A model generated the notes under the pieces. The model had not been told where the DNA came from and searched no databases. It was given only the letters and a program-made list of their open reading frames with translations. The translations under genes and the position numbers were made by a program. Below, piece after piece: positions 26,560 through 40,190 of a stretch of 64,000 nt of DNA; positions within the stretch are counted from its first letter, which is position 1, and the number at the start of each line of letters is the position of its first letter. This DNA comes from Plesiocystis pacifica SIR-1. GTDB lineage: Bacteria > Myxococcota_A > Polyangia > Nannocystales > Nannocystaceae. The stretch lies in assembly GCF_000170895.1 (NCBI RefSeq), contig NZ_ABCS01000015.1, positions 62,001 through 126,000 on the forward strand, given 5' to 3'.

Positions 26560-28240
26560 CTAATCCCCAGCCCGATGCAGCGAGCCGACTCGCCCCCCGG
26601 GCATGCCGCTCTTGGGCCGTACCCGCCGCGGATCCGCGGCGATCACCTCGACCCGCTCGGCGTCGGCCCGGCACCACGAGCTGGGGTGCTCCTCGAACTC
26701 GCGCAGGAGCTCGGGGCGGGCCTCGAGCAAGGCCCAGGCCGTGGGCTGATCCACGGCGTAGCGCAGGGCGGTGCGCTGACGCTCGATCCGCTCGCGCCAC
26801 TGGGCCTGGCTCAGCTTGGTTTTGGGCGCCGCACCGACCGGGCTCTCGACGCGCTGGCCGAGCAGCATGGTCATCAGCCCGCTGTAGCCGAAGGCTGGAT
26901 CGCCCACGGCGAAGGCCTGGCCGCCCTCGGCCAGCCACGGCCCCTGGCTCTGAAAGCGCGCGATCGCCTGCTCGAGGCCCGAGACGTCGACCTCGGCCCG
27001 GGCGGCCCGCCAAAAGGCGCTGTCCCGGCGCTGGTTGAACTTGTAGTGCACCGCCAGAAACCAGCGCAGGTAGTCCCAGTGCGCGCCCAGGGACTCGTTG
27101 GCGAACTCGAGGTAGGTCCGCGCCTCGCCCTCGCCCTCGCCCTCGCGACGCAGGGCCTCGATCCCCCCGAGCACGTAGGCGAGCTCGACGATGACCATGT
27201 GCAGGGCCGTGGACTCGAGGGGGCTCGACGAAGCCGTAGGCGTTGCCGACCGCGGCCACGTTGCCGACCCAGGCCCGCTCGCGGCGGCCCGAGCGAAAGC
27301 GGATGAGCTTGGCCTCGCCCATGCTCGGGTTCGCGGCGCGCATGTGCGCGACAGCCTCGTCGTCGCTCTGGAAGGCCGAGCTGTACACGTAGCCGCGGTG
27401 GCAGGCCCGGCGCACGGGGATCCGCCAGCACCACCCCGCGTCCATGGTCTCGGCGGTGGTGTAGGGCTCGACGCCGGCCCCCTCGGCCACGTCGGCGACC
27501 ACCGCCCGATCGCAAAACAGGCTGCTCGCGTAGCTTTGAAAGCGCTCCTCGAGGGCGCCGCCGAGGAGCACGGAGCGAAACCCGCTGGCGTCGATGTAGA
27601 GGTCGTAGGCCAGCTCCCGGCCGTCCTCCGTGCGCAAGCTGGCGATCTCCGGCTCCCCCGAGGCGCCCGCCCGCGTGCTCGCGTCGCAGATCGTCGCGTC
27701 GATGTGGCCGATGCCCGCGGCCCGGGCGGCCTCGGCCAGGAAGGCGACGAAGGGCGCGTTGTCGAGGTGGTAGGCGAACTTGACCTGCCGCAAGAGCGAG
27801 ACCACCTCGCCCTCGGGCCCGCGCAGCACCGGCGCCAGGCCCTGATCCATGGCCATGGACATCAGCGACTGGTGGCGCAGGTCGCCGTCGAAGTGGTGGG
27901 CGAGCAGCGGGTCCGCGTCCCCGAAGGGAAAGTTGAAGTGGTAGGCCCCCGGGCGGCCCCACTCGAAGCGGATCCCGAGCTTGAAGGTCGGCTCGACCGC
28001 CCGGCACATCGCCTCCATCGACAGGCCCAGCTGCGCGTGCAGGAAGGGCGGCATCAGGGTCGTGGTCGCCTCGCCCACGCCGATGATCGGGACCTTGCTC
28101 GAGGCGATCACGGTGACCTCGAGCTCGGGGAAGCGTCGCTGGATCGCGAGCGCCGCGAAGTAGCCCGAGCTGCCCCCGCCGAGCACCGCGACCGTCCGAG
28201 GGCCAGGTCTGCGCTCGCTCGAGCTCTTGGAGGTGCTCAC
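26560..28240 (-). pseudogene. Flavin-dependent tryptophan halogenase-like gene with a 1-base frameshift
   Basis: From GTG 28240: FAD-binding VAVLGGGSSGYFAALAI, GVGEAT, the halide-site lysine region FKLGIRFEWG and the halogenase signature WCWRIP. The frame then breaks at GFVEP. In the next frame LESTALHMVIVELAYVLGG continues to a stop at 26560 and supplies the catalytic Glu-Ser of PLES. One base too many in the G5 run at 27219-27223 (C5 on the coding strand) explains it. Corrected length is about 560 residues, normal for PrnA/RebH-like enzymes that make HOCl and chlorinate aromatics with a partner flavin reductase. No reductase or biosynthetic cluster is near. Confidence 0.88.
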
Positions 28241-28310
28241 GCGCAGAGCATAGCCCCCAACGCGGGGAGCCTTGGCCCCCCGCCCTCCGGCCGGCTAGAG
28301 TGCCCCCGTC

Positions 28311-29525
<1,215 letters not shown>

Positions 29526-29610
29526 GATACCCCGACGGAGCGCCGGATCCAGCCCACGGCGGCAGGATCCGGCGCGGAGTGCCGACTGGCTCGGCGAACG
29601 CAACCAACGC

Positions 29611-29643
29611 CGAAAGGCCTCGCTCGATGAGCGAGGCCTTTCG
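29611..29643. terminator. Bidirectional hairpin terminator
   Basis: Perfect 15-bp stem (arms CGAAAGGCCTCGCTC and its complement, loop GAT) between the convergent peroxidase gene (stop 29525) and rpsI (stop 29664). Short A and T runs flank the stem inside the arms. Confidence 0.85.
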
Positions 29644-29663
29644 TGCAGGGCACGAGGGTGAGA

Positions 29664-30047
29664 TCAGCGCTTGCTGAACTGGAAGCGAGCGCGGGCGCCG
29701 CGGCGACCGTACTTCTTGCGCTCTTTCTTCCGAGCGTCGCGGGTCAGGTAGCCGCCGGCCTTGAGCTGCGGACGGTACTCGCCGTTGACGCGGAGCAGAG
29801 CCCGGGCGATGCCCAGACGGACGGCGCCGGCCTGGCCGGACAGACCGCCGCCCTTGGCCGTGGCCCACACGTCGTACTGCTTGCGGGTGTCGGTGGCGTG
29901 CATGGGCTGCTCGACGAACTTCATGTTCGTCACGCGGGTCAGGTAGTCCTCGGCGTCGCGGCGGTTGATCTGGATCTTGCCCTCACCGGGCATGAGCCAG
30001 ACGCGGGCGATCGAGGTCTTGCGGCGGCCGGTCGCGTAGTACTTCAT
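29664..30047 (-). CDS. rpsI: 30S ribosomal protein S9
   Basis: 127 residues, standard for S9. N-terminal YATGRRKTSIARVWL, central LTRVTNMKFVEQPMHATDT, and the conserved GGGLSGQAGAVRLGIARALL leading to the basic tail KKYGRRGARARFQFSKR, whose C-terminal Lys/Arg reaches the P-site tRNA. It is the second gene of the usual rplM-rpsI pair, four bases after the rplM stop. Confidence 0.99.
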   Translation of the reverse strand: MKYYATGRRKTSIARVWLMPGEGKIQINRRDAEDYLTRVTNMKFVEQPMHATDTRKQYDVWATAKGGGLSGQAGAVRLGIARALLRVNGEYRPQLKAGGYLTRDARKKERKKYGRRGARARFQFSKR

Positions 30048-30051
30048 CGGT

Positions 30052-30480
30052 TCAAATCTCGTGGGGCTTGGGGTTCTGGGCGCCGTGGGGGTGCTCGGAG
30101 CCGGCGTAGACCTTGAGCTTCTTGAAGGTCTGGCGGCCGAGGACGCCCTTGGGCAGCATGCGCTTGACGGCGCTGCTGATGACCAGCTCGGGCTTGCGCT
30201 CGAGCATCTCGCGCGCGGTCCGGGTCTTCATGTTCCCGATGTAGCCCGTGAACTTGTTGTAGGTCTGCTGGTCGAGCTTGTTGCCCGTGAACTTGACCTT
30301 GTCCGCGTTGATGCACACGACGAAGTCACCGACGTCCATGTGGGGCGTGAAGATGGTCTTGTGCTTGCCGCGGAGGAGGCTGGCGATCTTGGAAGCGGCG
30401 CGACCGACGGTCTGCCCTTCGAGATCGACGAGCAGCCAAGCGCGCTCGATGTCGGCCGAGTTTGGGTAATGGGTGCCCAT
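30052..30480 (-). CDS. rplM: 50S ribosomal protein L13
   Basis: 142 residues. Contains the family signatures WLLVDLEGQTVGRAASKIAS, GDFVVCINADKVKFTGNKL, YIGNMKTRTAREMLERKPE and VKRMLPKGVLGRQTFKKLKV. The ATG at 30480 matches the usual N-terminus (MGTHYPNSADIERAW), where a longer frame exists but is not homologous. It is co-transcribed with rpsI. Confidence 0.99.
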   Translation of the reverse strand: MGTHYPNSADIERAWLLVDLEGQTVGRAASKIASLLRGKHKTIFTPHMDVGDFVVCINADKVKFTGNKLDQQTYNKFTGYIGNMKTRTAREMLERKPELVISSAVKRMLPKGVLGRQTFKKLKVYAGSEHPHGAQNPKPHEI

Positions 30481-30847
30481 TGGACGGAGAGGTGTAGAGG
30501 AGCGGCTCAGGGGTGTCAAGCGCGTCCCCAGCCGATCGAGGGCGCGATGAATACCATGTCTGCGCACGCGTTTGGGCGCTGTCCGGGGGCCAGGCCCGGG
30601 GGTCCGCGGCGGGCGAGCGCGTCGGCCGGCGCGGATCGTTGGCACGCTCACGGGCCCCGGACACTGCGCATCGGTATCGATCGATCTCCGTCGCCCCAGC
30701 TCGGCTCTCCGCGGGCGAGCCGAGCCCGCTCGCCCGCGCGCCCTGACCGGCCCATCACCCCTCGATCACCGCGCTTCATCCCCAGTTCCCGGAATGATTT
30801 CGCTGGAATGGAGCACCGCGGACACGCCATACTCTCGACAGGCACTC
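30481..30847. other. Divergent intergenic region, no gene seen
   Basis: This 367-bp region separates rplM (minus) and the response-regulator gene (plus). It is expected to hold the ribosomal operon promoter and leader and the promoter of the regulator. Long open frames here have no coding character. No clear L13 autoregulatory structure, tRNA or riboswitch was recognised. Confidence 0.5.
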
Positions 30848-31810
30848 ATGAGTACGCCCCGCGCGAAGATCCTCGTCGCCGATGACTCCTCGGTTGAACG
30901 CGCCGCAGCGCGCAATGCGCTCGAGCAGGCTGGCTACGCCGTCATGGAGGCAGTCGATGGGCAGCAGGCGCTCGAGGTGTTCGCGCGAGACCGTCCCGAC
31001 CTCGTGATGCTCGACGTGGTGATGCCGCGCCTGACCGGGCTCGAGACCTGCCGCATCCTCAAGGCCAAGGCCCAGGGCAAGTACCTCCCGGTGATCATGG
31101 TGAGCACCCGGAACTCGGTCAACGCCCGCGTCGAGGGCCTGCGCAGCGGCGCCGACGACTACCTGGGCAAGCCCTACGACGCCGAGGAGCTGTGCGCCCG
31201 CGTCGAGGCCCTGCTGCGCACGCGCAAGGTCATCAGCGACCGCGAAGACGGCGACGACCAGCCCGCGGCCGCGCCCCAGCCCGCGAAGGCTGCCCCCGCG
31301 CCGAGCAGCCGCAACCCCAGCGAAGCCTTCACCCGCCGCGCCGAAGAAGAGTTCGACCGCGCCGAGCGCTACAGCGACCCCCTCGCCTGCCTGCGCGTCG
31401 AGCTCGACACCTTCGACGCCCTCGTGTCCGAGTTCTCGACCGAGGCCGTCGCCGGCCTGGTCCGCTCGCTGCGCGACGTCATCGAGGTCAGCGTCCGCAA
31501 GATCGACCTGGTGTTCCGCCTCGACGAGCGCGGCTACATCCTGCTGCTGCCGAACACCCACTTCCCCGGGGCCCTCGCGGTCGCCGAGCGCATCTCCCTC
31601 GACGCGGCCAAGATCCGCCTGGACGCCGCGCCCAGCCGCCGCTGCACGGTGAGCGTGGGCGTGTCCTTCTTCCCCAACAAGGACACCCACTCCGTCCAGG
31701 ACCTCATCGACCTGGTCGGCGCGGCGCTCGAGCGGGCGCGCAGCGAGGGCGGCGGGAAGATCTGCCTGTTCCAGCACCAGGGCTACCTCTACGCGCCGGA
31801 GCCCGGCTGA
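30848..31810 (+). CDS. Response regulator with degenerate GGDEF-like output domain
   Basis: 320 residues. Receiver at 1-125: KILVADDSSVERAAARNALE, phospho-Asp in LVMLDVVMPRLTG, Thr/Ser in IMVSTRN and Lys in LGKPYDAEEL. After a Pro/Ala linker, residues 160-315 have a diguanylate cyclase-like fold (AERYSDPLACLRVELDTFDA, RLDERGYILLLPNTHFPGAL, CTVSVGVSFFPN). GGDEF is replaced by RLDER, so c-di-GMP synthesis is not expected. ATG 30848 is chosen at the receiver start; an in-frame ATG at 30794 is possible. No kinase is adjacent. Confidence 0.9.
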   Translation: MSTPRAKILVADDSSVERAAARNALEQAGYAVMEAVDGQQALEVFARDRPDLVMLDVVMPRLTGLETCRILKAKAQGKYLPVIMVSTRNSVNARVEGLRSGADDYLGKPYDAEELCARVEALLRTRKVISDREDGDDQPAAAPQPAKAAPAPSSRNPSEAFTRRAEEEFDRAERYSDPLACLRVELDTFDALVSEFSTEAVAGLVRSLRDVIEVSVRKIDLVFRLDERGYILLLPNTHFPGALAVAERISLDAAKIRLDAAPSRRCTVSVGVSFFPNKDTHSVQDLIDLVGAALERARSEGGGKICLFQHQGYLYAPEPG

Positions 31811-31852
31811 GCGACTCCACCTCGGCCCGGACCCGTCACCCGTGCCCCAGCC

Positions 31853-32788
31853 GTGATCGATCGCCAGCCCATCCCCCCGGTCCGCCGGGTGCTGCTCTAT
31901 CCCCGCGAGGACGGACCTGCGGCCTTCCCCGCCGCGGCCGTGGCCACGACGATCCTGCGCGCCCGCGGGGTCGACGTCGCCGTGCCCCAGGTCGCCTTCG
32001 AGCGCGGCCTCGAGCTGCCCAGCTCGGTCGTCGGCGTGGCCCTCGACCAGCCCGCTCAGCTCGCCGACCTCGACCTCGTCGTCGCCCTCGGCGGCGACGG
32101 CACCCTGCTCCGCGCGAGCCGCTGGGTCGCCGACCTCAACATCCCCGTGGTCGGCGTGAACCTCGGTGACCTGGGCTTTTTGTCGGCCTACCGCCGCGAG
32201 CGGCTCGAGTCGGCCCTGCACGACGCCGTCGAGGGCGCCCTGCGCTGGGAGCCGCGCCTGCGCATGACCGTCGAGGTCCACCGCGACGGCGAGCTGGTCG
32301 CCACGGACAAGGCCGTCAACGACGTCTACATCAAGCACGGCCAGATCCCCCGCCTGCTCCGCCTCGACACCCGCGTGGGCGACGAGCAGCTGGCCATGTA
32401 CAAGGCCGACGGGCTCATCGTGTCCACGCCCCTGGGCTCGACGGCCTACAACCTCGCCGCCGGCGGGCCGATCATCGCCCCCGGCACCGAGGTGTTCACG
32501 ATCACCGCGATCTGCCCCCACAGCCTGACCCTGCGCCCCGTGGTGGTCTCGGCCCAGAACACCGTCTCGGTCAGCTGGGTCGGGCCGAGCGGAGAGAGCG
32601 ACGCCTTCCTGACCGTCGACGGCCAGTTCAAGATCGAGCTGCAGCTCGGCGACCGCATCGTGCTGACGGTGTGCGAGTCCGTCGTGCGCCTGGTGCCCTC
32701 GCAGGCCAACGTGTTCCAGGTCTTGGCCACGAAGATGGGCTGGACCGTCGCGCCCGGCTCGGACTCGGGCTCGAAGTCGGCGTTCTGA
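31853..32788 (+). CDS. nadK: NAD kinase
   Basis: This 311-residue cytosolic enzyme phosphorylates NAD to NADP with ATP. Signatures: LVVALGGDGTLLRASRWV (GGDGT), PVVGVNLGDLGFLSAYRR, AVNDVYIKHGQIPRLLRLDT (NDV) and ADGLIVSTPLGSTAYNLAAG followed by GPIIAP. The start is GTG. The length is normal. It lies 42 bases after the response-regulator gene and 26 bases before the Rieske gene, so it may be co-transcribed with them, though a functional link is not evident. Confidence 0.97.
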   Translation: MIDRQPIPPVRRVLLYPREDGPAAFPAAAVATTILRARGVDVAVPQVAFERGLELPSSVVGVALDQPAQLADLDLVVALGGDGTLLRASRWVADLNIPVVGVNLGDLGFLSAYRRERLESALHDAVEGALRWEPRLRMTVEVHRDGELVATDKAVNDVYIKHGQIPRLLRLDTRVGDEQLAMYKADGLIVSTPLGSTAYNLAAGGPIIAPGTEVFTITAICPHSLTLRPVVVSAQNTVSVSWVGPSGESDAFLTVDGQFKIELQLGDRIVLTVCESVVRLVPSQANVFQVLATKMGWTVAPGSDSGSKSAF

Positions 32789-32814
32789 GGCTCCGAGACT
32801 CCCCCGCTCGCGCC

Positions 32815-33201
32815 ATGGTCGAAGCCAGCCCCGAGCCGATCCTCGAGCTCCGCGTCGAGGCCGTGACCGCCCTCGCCGAGGGCGAGGCCCGCAAGTTCAC
32901 TTTCACGCGCGACGGCGAGGCGCTCGAGGGCTTCGTACTGCGCTACGCCGAGGGCTTCTTCGCCTACCTCAACCGCTGCCCGCACTGGAACGTCGACCTC
33001 GACATGGGCGAGGGGCGCTTCTTCTCGGCCGTCGCCAACCGGGTGTTTTGCAGCACCCACGGCGCGCTCTTCGAGCCGACCACGGGCTACTGCGATGCCG
33101 GCCCTTGCGCCGGGCAGAGCCTCGAGCGCTACCCGCTCCGCGAAGACGGCGACGACGTCGTGGTGTCCATCCCCGGCGGCCACGAGCTCACCCGCGCCTG
33201 A
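32815..33201 (+). CDS. Rieske [2Fe-2S] protein, small soluble type
   Basis: 128 residues. The iron-sulfur ligands are in NRCPHWNVDLDMGEGRF (Cys-x-His) and FCSTHGALFEPTTGYC (Cys-x2-His), spaced as in Rieske-type ferredoxins. The GYCDAGPCAG loop follows. No membrane anchor or oxygenase domain is fused, so it probably passes electrons to an unidentified oxygenase or reductase in the cytosol. It is likely co-transcribed with nadK. Confidence 0.92.
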   Translation: MVEASPEPILELRVEAVTALAEGEARKFTFTRDGEALEGFVLRYAEGFFAYLNRCPHWNVDLDMGEGRFFSAVANRVFCSTHGALFEPTTGYCDAGPCAGQSLERYPLREDGDDVVVSIPGGHELTRA

Positions 33202-33251
33202 GCTCAGCTCGCTATTTCTGCTGGTGATCCCGGTTATGATGGTTCCGGGGT

Positions 33252-36963
<3,712 letters not shown>

Positions 36964-36980
<17 letters not shown>

Positions 36981-37003
36981 GCACCCGCGCTCTGTCAGCG
37001 CCC
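36964..37003 (+). terminator. Two overlapping hairpins around the kinase stop codon
   Basis: CAGAGCGCGGG (36964-36974) pairs with CCCGCGCTCTG (36984-36994), placing the TGA stop in the loop. Alternatively GGGCGCTGA (36972-36980) pairs with TCAGCGCCC (36995-37003). The two cannot form together. They lie between convergent genes. Confidence 0.65.
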
Positions 37004-37019
37004 GATACGAGCGTCCAAC

Positions 37020-39152
37020 TCAGGGCTGTGGCTCGGGTTGCGGCTCGGGCTCCGGCTCTTGCACGGGCGCCACCTCGGTGGTCACCGCGACCCGGTTACT
37101 CTGCACGCTTCCGTCGACGAGCACGAACTCGAGGGAGCCGGTCTCCGCGTCGGGAGCATCGAGGAATACGCGCGTGACGTCGACCTCGCCCCCCTGGCTG
37201 TTGAGACTGGCGATGACCTCGGCGTCGAGCTCGAATACGTGGCGGTCGTCGGCCTGGGCCTGCTGGATGACCAGGGTCAACGCGACGACGTTGCCGACGT
37301 AGTCGGGCGCGATGGTCATCAGCAGCTGGTCATCGGCCTTGGTCGTGCCGGGCTTCTTGACCACCGTACAGTGCGAGCAGATCGGTAGCGGCGGCTGCGG
37401 AGTGCTCAGGTTGGTCATCCCCGGGGCCGACTCGGGGCACACCGCCGCGACGGCGTCCGAGCCCTCGACGTGATCGTCGATGGCGGTGCTCGGATCGCTG
37501 AGCACCTGGGCCACCGCGTCGGCGTAGGCGGTGAGGTAGCCGTCCTCGGCGGGGGCCGTCGCCGCGCACCCCGGCACCGGGCAGGCCGCACTCTGATCCG
37601 TGCACGCCGCGTCGAGGGCCGCGCACACCGAGACGCGACGCACCGTCGCCGCCGCCATGGGATCGTGGCCCAGGCCAAAGTCGGCGCTGTCGGAGGTCGC
37701 GTAGCCGTTGGCGTAGATCGTGTCCATGACCTCCGCGGCCGTGAGCTCGGGGCGGTAGGACCACACCACCGCGGCCGTGCCCGCGACCACCGCCGTGGAC
37801 ACCGAGCTGCCCGCGAGGGCCTGATCGCCCGAGCCCAGCCCGTGAGCACCGAGGGCCGCGAGGCGTGGCATGCCGCCGGGGCGGGCGTTGATCAGCGGCG
37901 CGTCGAACTCGTCGAGGGCGCCGACGGCGTGGACCAGAGGCGCGTAGCTGCCAGCCGGCGCGGCCACCGGATGGTTCACTTCGTCGAGGGCGGCGAAGCC
38001 GAAGGTCGAGCACTCGGCGCCCGTCGGCGCGGCCATGGCTTCGAAGCTCGCCGGCGCGAGCGGCCCCGAGTAGAGGTCGGGGCAGCGGTCGTCGGCGACG
38101 TTGCCCGCCGCCGCGAGGGTCAGGGCGCCGTTGCAGCTCGCGTGCTGCAGCGCGAGGAGCAGCGCGGCGGCCGGCCCCCGAGAGGTGTCGACGGCCTGAT
38201 CCCCGAGGCGCTCCCAGCCCAGGCTCAGGTTCAAGACCAGCCGCGAGGCCGCGTCGGGGTCGGCGATACGGCGAGCGCGCCAGCCCTGCACGGCCTCGAA
38301 CACCGCCATCGCCAGGTCACCCTGGGTGCCAGTGCGACCCCCCTCGACCCAGCTGGGCGCGGCGCTCCAGTCGGTCCGCGGCAGCGCCATGACGTTGCGC
38401 ACCCGCTCCAGGCACTCGGGGCGCTGGGCGGGGCAGTCGATGGCCTCGATGAGCCCTGCCATCTGCGCGCCGTGGGCGTGCGTCGGCGTCAGCTGCGGAT
38501 CGTTGAGCGCCGCCTCCGAGGCCGTGTCGAGCACCGCGACCTCGACGTGGTCGCGGTCGGCGTAGTCCGTGTCGATCTGAAGGCCGCCGTCCCAGTCGAT
38601 GTTGGCCGTGAAGGCCTGGCGCAGGCCCGTGCCCACGCTCGGGTCGTGGAGGTCGCCCTGCTCGAACTCCCCGCGGCAGTCCGCGGACATGCTCGAGCGC
38701 TGGAGGTTGGGGGCGGCGTCGACGACGGAGAAGAGCGCGGAATAGTCCGCGAGGGCGATCTCACCTTCGGTGTCGGTGTAGTCGAAGGCGCAAAAGGCCT
38801 CGAAGCCGGGGGGCAGGGGCTCGGTCAGCGCGCTGACGCCGGGCGAGCCGCTGGCGAACAGCTGCGTCCCGGTCCACTGGCTGGGCAACGCCCCGCCGAG
38901 GCTGCAGTCCGTCCCCGAGTCGAGGATCCCGATGACCCGCTTGGCCCCAGGGCAGACCCCGATCTCGAGGGAGAAGGGGTGCTGCTCGGCGCCGGGCGAC
39001 TGCAGATCGCCCGCGCCAGCCCCCTCGTGGGCGCCGCCCCCCGCGTGGGGAGTCTCCTCGTCGAGGGCCTCGACGTCCTCGGAGTCTGGCGCTTCGAGGT
39101 CACACGCACTGAGAACCAGCACACCAGCGAGGAAGAGTCGGGCTTTCGTCAT
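37020..39152 (-). CDS. Subtilisin-like serine protease (S8) lipoprotein
   Basis: 710 residues. The start ATG at 39152 follows AAGGA. Leader MTKARLFLAGVLVLSAC is a clear lipobox. The catalytic triad is recognisable but divergent: Asp in VEVAVLDTAS (about 204), His in THAHGAQMAGL (about 227) and Ser in GSSVSTAVVAG (about 449), with oxyanion Asn in TLAAAGN. Eight or more Cys suggest disulfides. The tail is a beta-sandwich ending EPEPEPQPEPQP. An outer-membrane or surface protease is inferred. It lies 126 bases after an ECF sigma gene on the same strand, with an AT-rich stretch (39230-39275) between that may hold its promoter. Confidence 0.88.
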   Translation of the reverse strand: MTKARLFLAGVLVLSACDLEAPDSEDVEALDEETPHAGGGAHEGAGAGDLQSPGAEQHPFSLEIGVCPGAKRVIGILDSGTDCSLGGALPSQWTGTQLFASGSPGVSALTEPLPPGFEAFCAFDYTDTEGEIALADYSALFSVVDAAPNLQRSSMSADCRGEFEQGDLHDPSVGTGLRQAFTANIDWDGGLQIDTDYADRDHVEVAVLDTASEAALNDPQLTPTHAHGAQMAGLIEAIDCPAQRPECLERVRNVMALPRTDWSAAPSWVEGGRTGTQGDLAMAVFEAVQGWRARRIADPDAASRLVLNLSLGWERLGDQAVDTSRGPAAALLLALQHASCNGALTLAAAGNVADDRCPDLYSGPLAPASFEAMAAPTGAECSTFGFAALDEVNHPVAAPAGSYAPLVHAVGALDEFDAPLINARPGGMPRLAALGAHGLGSGDQALAGSSVSTAVVAGTAAVVWSYRPELTAAEVMDTIYANGYATSDSADFGLGHDPMAAATVRRVSVCAALDAACTDQSAACPVPGCAATAPAEDGYLTAYADAVAQVLSDPSTAIDDHVEGSDAVAAVCPESAPGMTNLSTPQPPLPICSHCTVVKKPGTTKADDQLLMTIAPDYVGNVVALTLVIQQAQADDRHVFELDAEVIASLNSQGGEVDVTRVFLDAPDAETGSLEFVLVDGSVQSNRVAVTTEVAPVQEPEPEPQPEPQP

Positions 39153-39278
39153 GTCGTCCTTCAGACCGATCCCCACAATCCGACACCGGCGAAGACATCG
39201 GCTGGGGTTCTGATCAGGCCGTCCCAATTTGGCCGAAAAGGTTTAAGTAAAAGTTCAAATTTTCCAAGTAACTGAGCG

Positions 39279-39905
39279 TCATCCGCCGCGGCTGCTGCCC
39301 GCCACGAGGCCGCGCAATTGCTCGGCCCAGTCCTCGAGGCTCCCGAGGGTGCTCTCGAGTTCCGAGGGTGAGCTGGCTGACATTCGCAAGCGCTCCGCGA
39401 GGAGCTGACGAGCGCGTCGCAGCCGACTCTTGAGTGTCCCCAGTGGGATGCCGAGGGTCATCGCAATTTCAGCCTCGGTCATTTGCTCCCAGTAGCGCAG
39501 CTCGAGGGCGACCTGCAGCTCCACGGGGATGTGGCGCAGGGCCTCGAGCAGGAGCTGATGCTCCCGGCGCCGGGCGAGCACCTGGCTCGGGGTCGGGTCC
39601 AGCTCGAAGGCCGTCACCGTCCCAAAGTCCACGTGGGCGTCCTCCCGGACCTTGGCCCGGTAGTGCTTGCACAGCTGCTTGTAGGCGACGCCGAAGATCC
39701 AGCTGCGGAAGCTCCCCTCGCCGCGGTAGCGCTCGACGCCTTCGACGCACGCGAGGAAGGTTCGCTGGACCAGATCCTGAGCGTCAGGACCCGCCTTGTT
39801 GCGGAAAAAGCGGGTCAGCTCGACGAAATAGCGCTCGAACAACTGCCGTCCGGCCCGACGATCCCCGCCGCGCCAGGCTTCGAGCAACTCGGCGTCGGAA
39901 GACAC
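39279..39905 (-). CDS. ECF RNA polymerase sigma factor
   Basis: 208 residues from GTG 39905. Sigma region 2: LFERYFVELTRFFRNKAGPD, DLVQRTFLACVEGVERYRGE, SFRSWIFGVAYKQLCKHYRA. Region 4: IPVELQVALELRYWEQMTEA, EIAMTLGIPLGTLKSRLRRA. No anti-sigma gene is adjacent. The region 4 end carries an extra tail of about 35 residues (SPSELESTLGSLEDWAEQL). It directly precedes the subtilase lipoprotein, a possible target. The upstream in-frame extension to 40004 lacks homology and was not used. Confidence 0.93.
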   Translation of the reverse strand: MSSDAELLEAWRGGDRRAGRQLFERYFVELTRFFRNKAGPDAQDLVQRTFLACVEGVERYRGEGSFRSWIFGVAYKQLCKHYRAKVREDAHVDFGTVTAFELDPTPSQVLARRREHQLLLEALRHIPVELQVALELRYWEQMTEAEIAMTLGIPLGTLKSRLRRARQLLAERLRMSASSPSELESTLGSLEDWAEQLRGLVAGSSRGG

Positions 39906-40020
39906 GTCACACGAGTCTAGCGCGTCCGAGGTCCAAAGACCGGTCCTTGTCTCGGCGTGTCGGGGCGGCGCCGAGCCCCGCACTCGACGCAGGCGCCGGC
40001 CCACGGTCGGGGCAACAAAA

Positions 40021-40050
40021 GGACCGCGAAGCCCGAAGGCTCCGCGGTCC
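40021..40050 (-). terminator. Rho-independent terminator after the YceI gene
   Basis: On the minus strand a strong cruciform-like hairpin (GGACCGCG arms around an inner AGCC/GGCT stem with tetraloop TTCG) is followed by TTTTGTTG. It lies about 140 bases beyond the YceI stop, past repeat A copy 2. Confidence 0.85.
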
Positions 40051-40098
40051 GCGACTCGAACGAAAATGATGTCGTGGGTCGAGACGCCTCGCCCCGAG

Positions 40099-40190
40099 GT
40101 CAGGGGTCGGCCAAAACGAGTTTGGCCAACCCTCTGTCTACTTTAGCCGTCGTGGACGACGCCACGCCCTCCCTGCCCCACGTCCACGAC
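40099..40190 (-). repeat. Repeat A, copy 2, abutting the YceI stop codon
   Basis: Read on the minus strand, the YceI stop TGA (40193-40191) is followed at once by GTCGTGGACG, the left arm of a perfect 10-bp stem closed by CGTCCACGAC, then GGCTAAAGTAGACAGAGGG and a second hairpin (TTTGGCC/GGCCAAA, loop CTCGT on the minus strand). It is most similar to copy 3 at 51431-51524. Confidence 0.88.

Noticed and set aside
30481-30847. Possible tRNA or L13 leader structure
   Set aside because: No cloverleaf, CCA-adjacent acceptor or recognisable ribosomal leader could be drawn.
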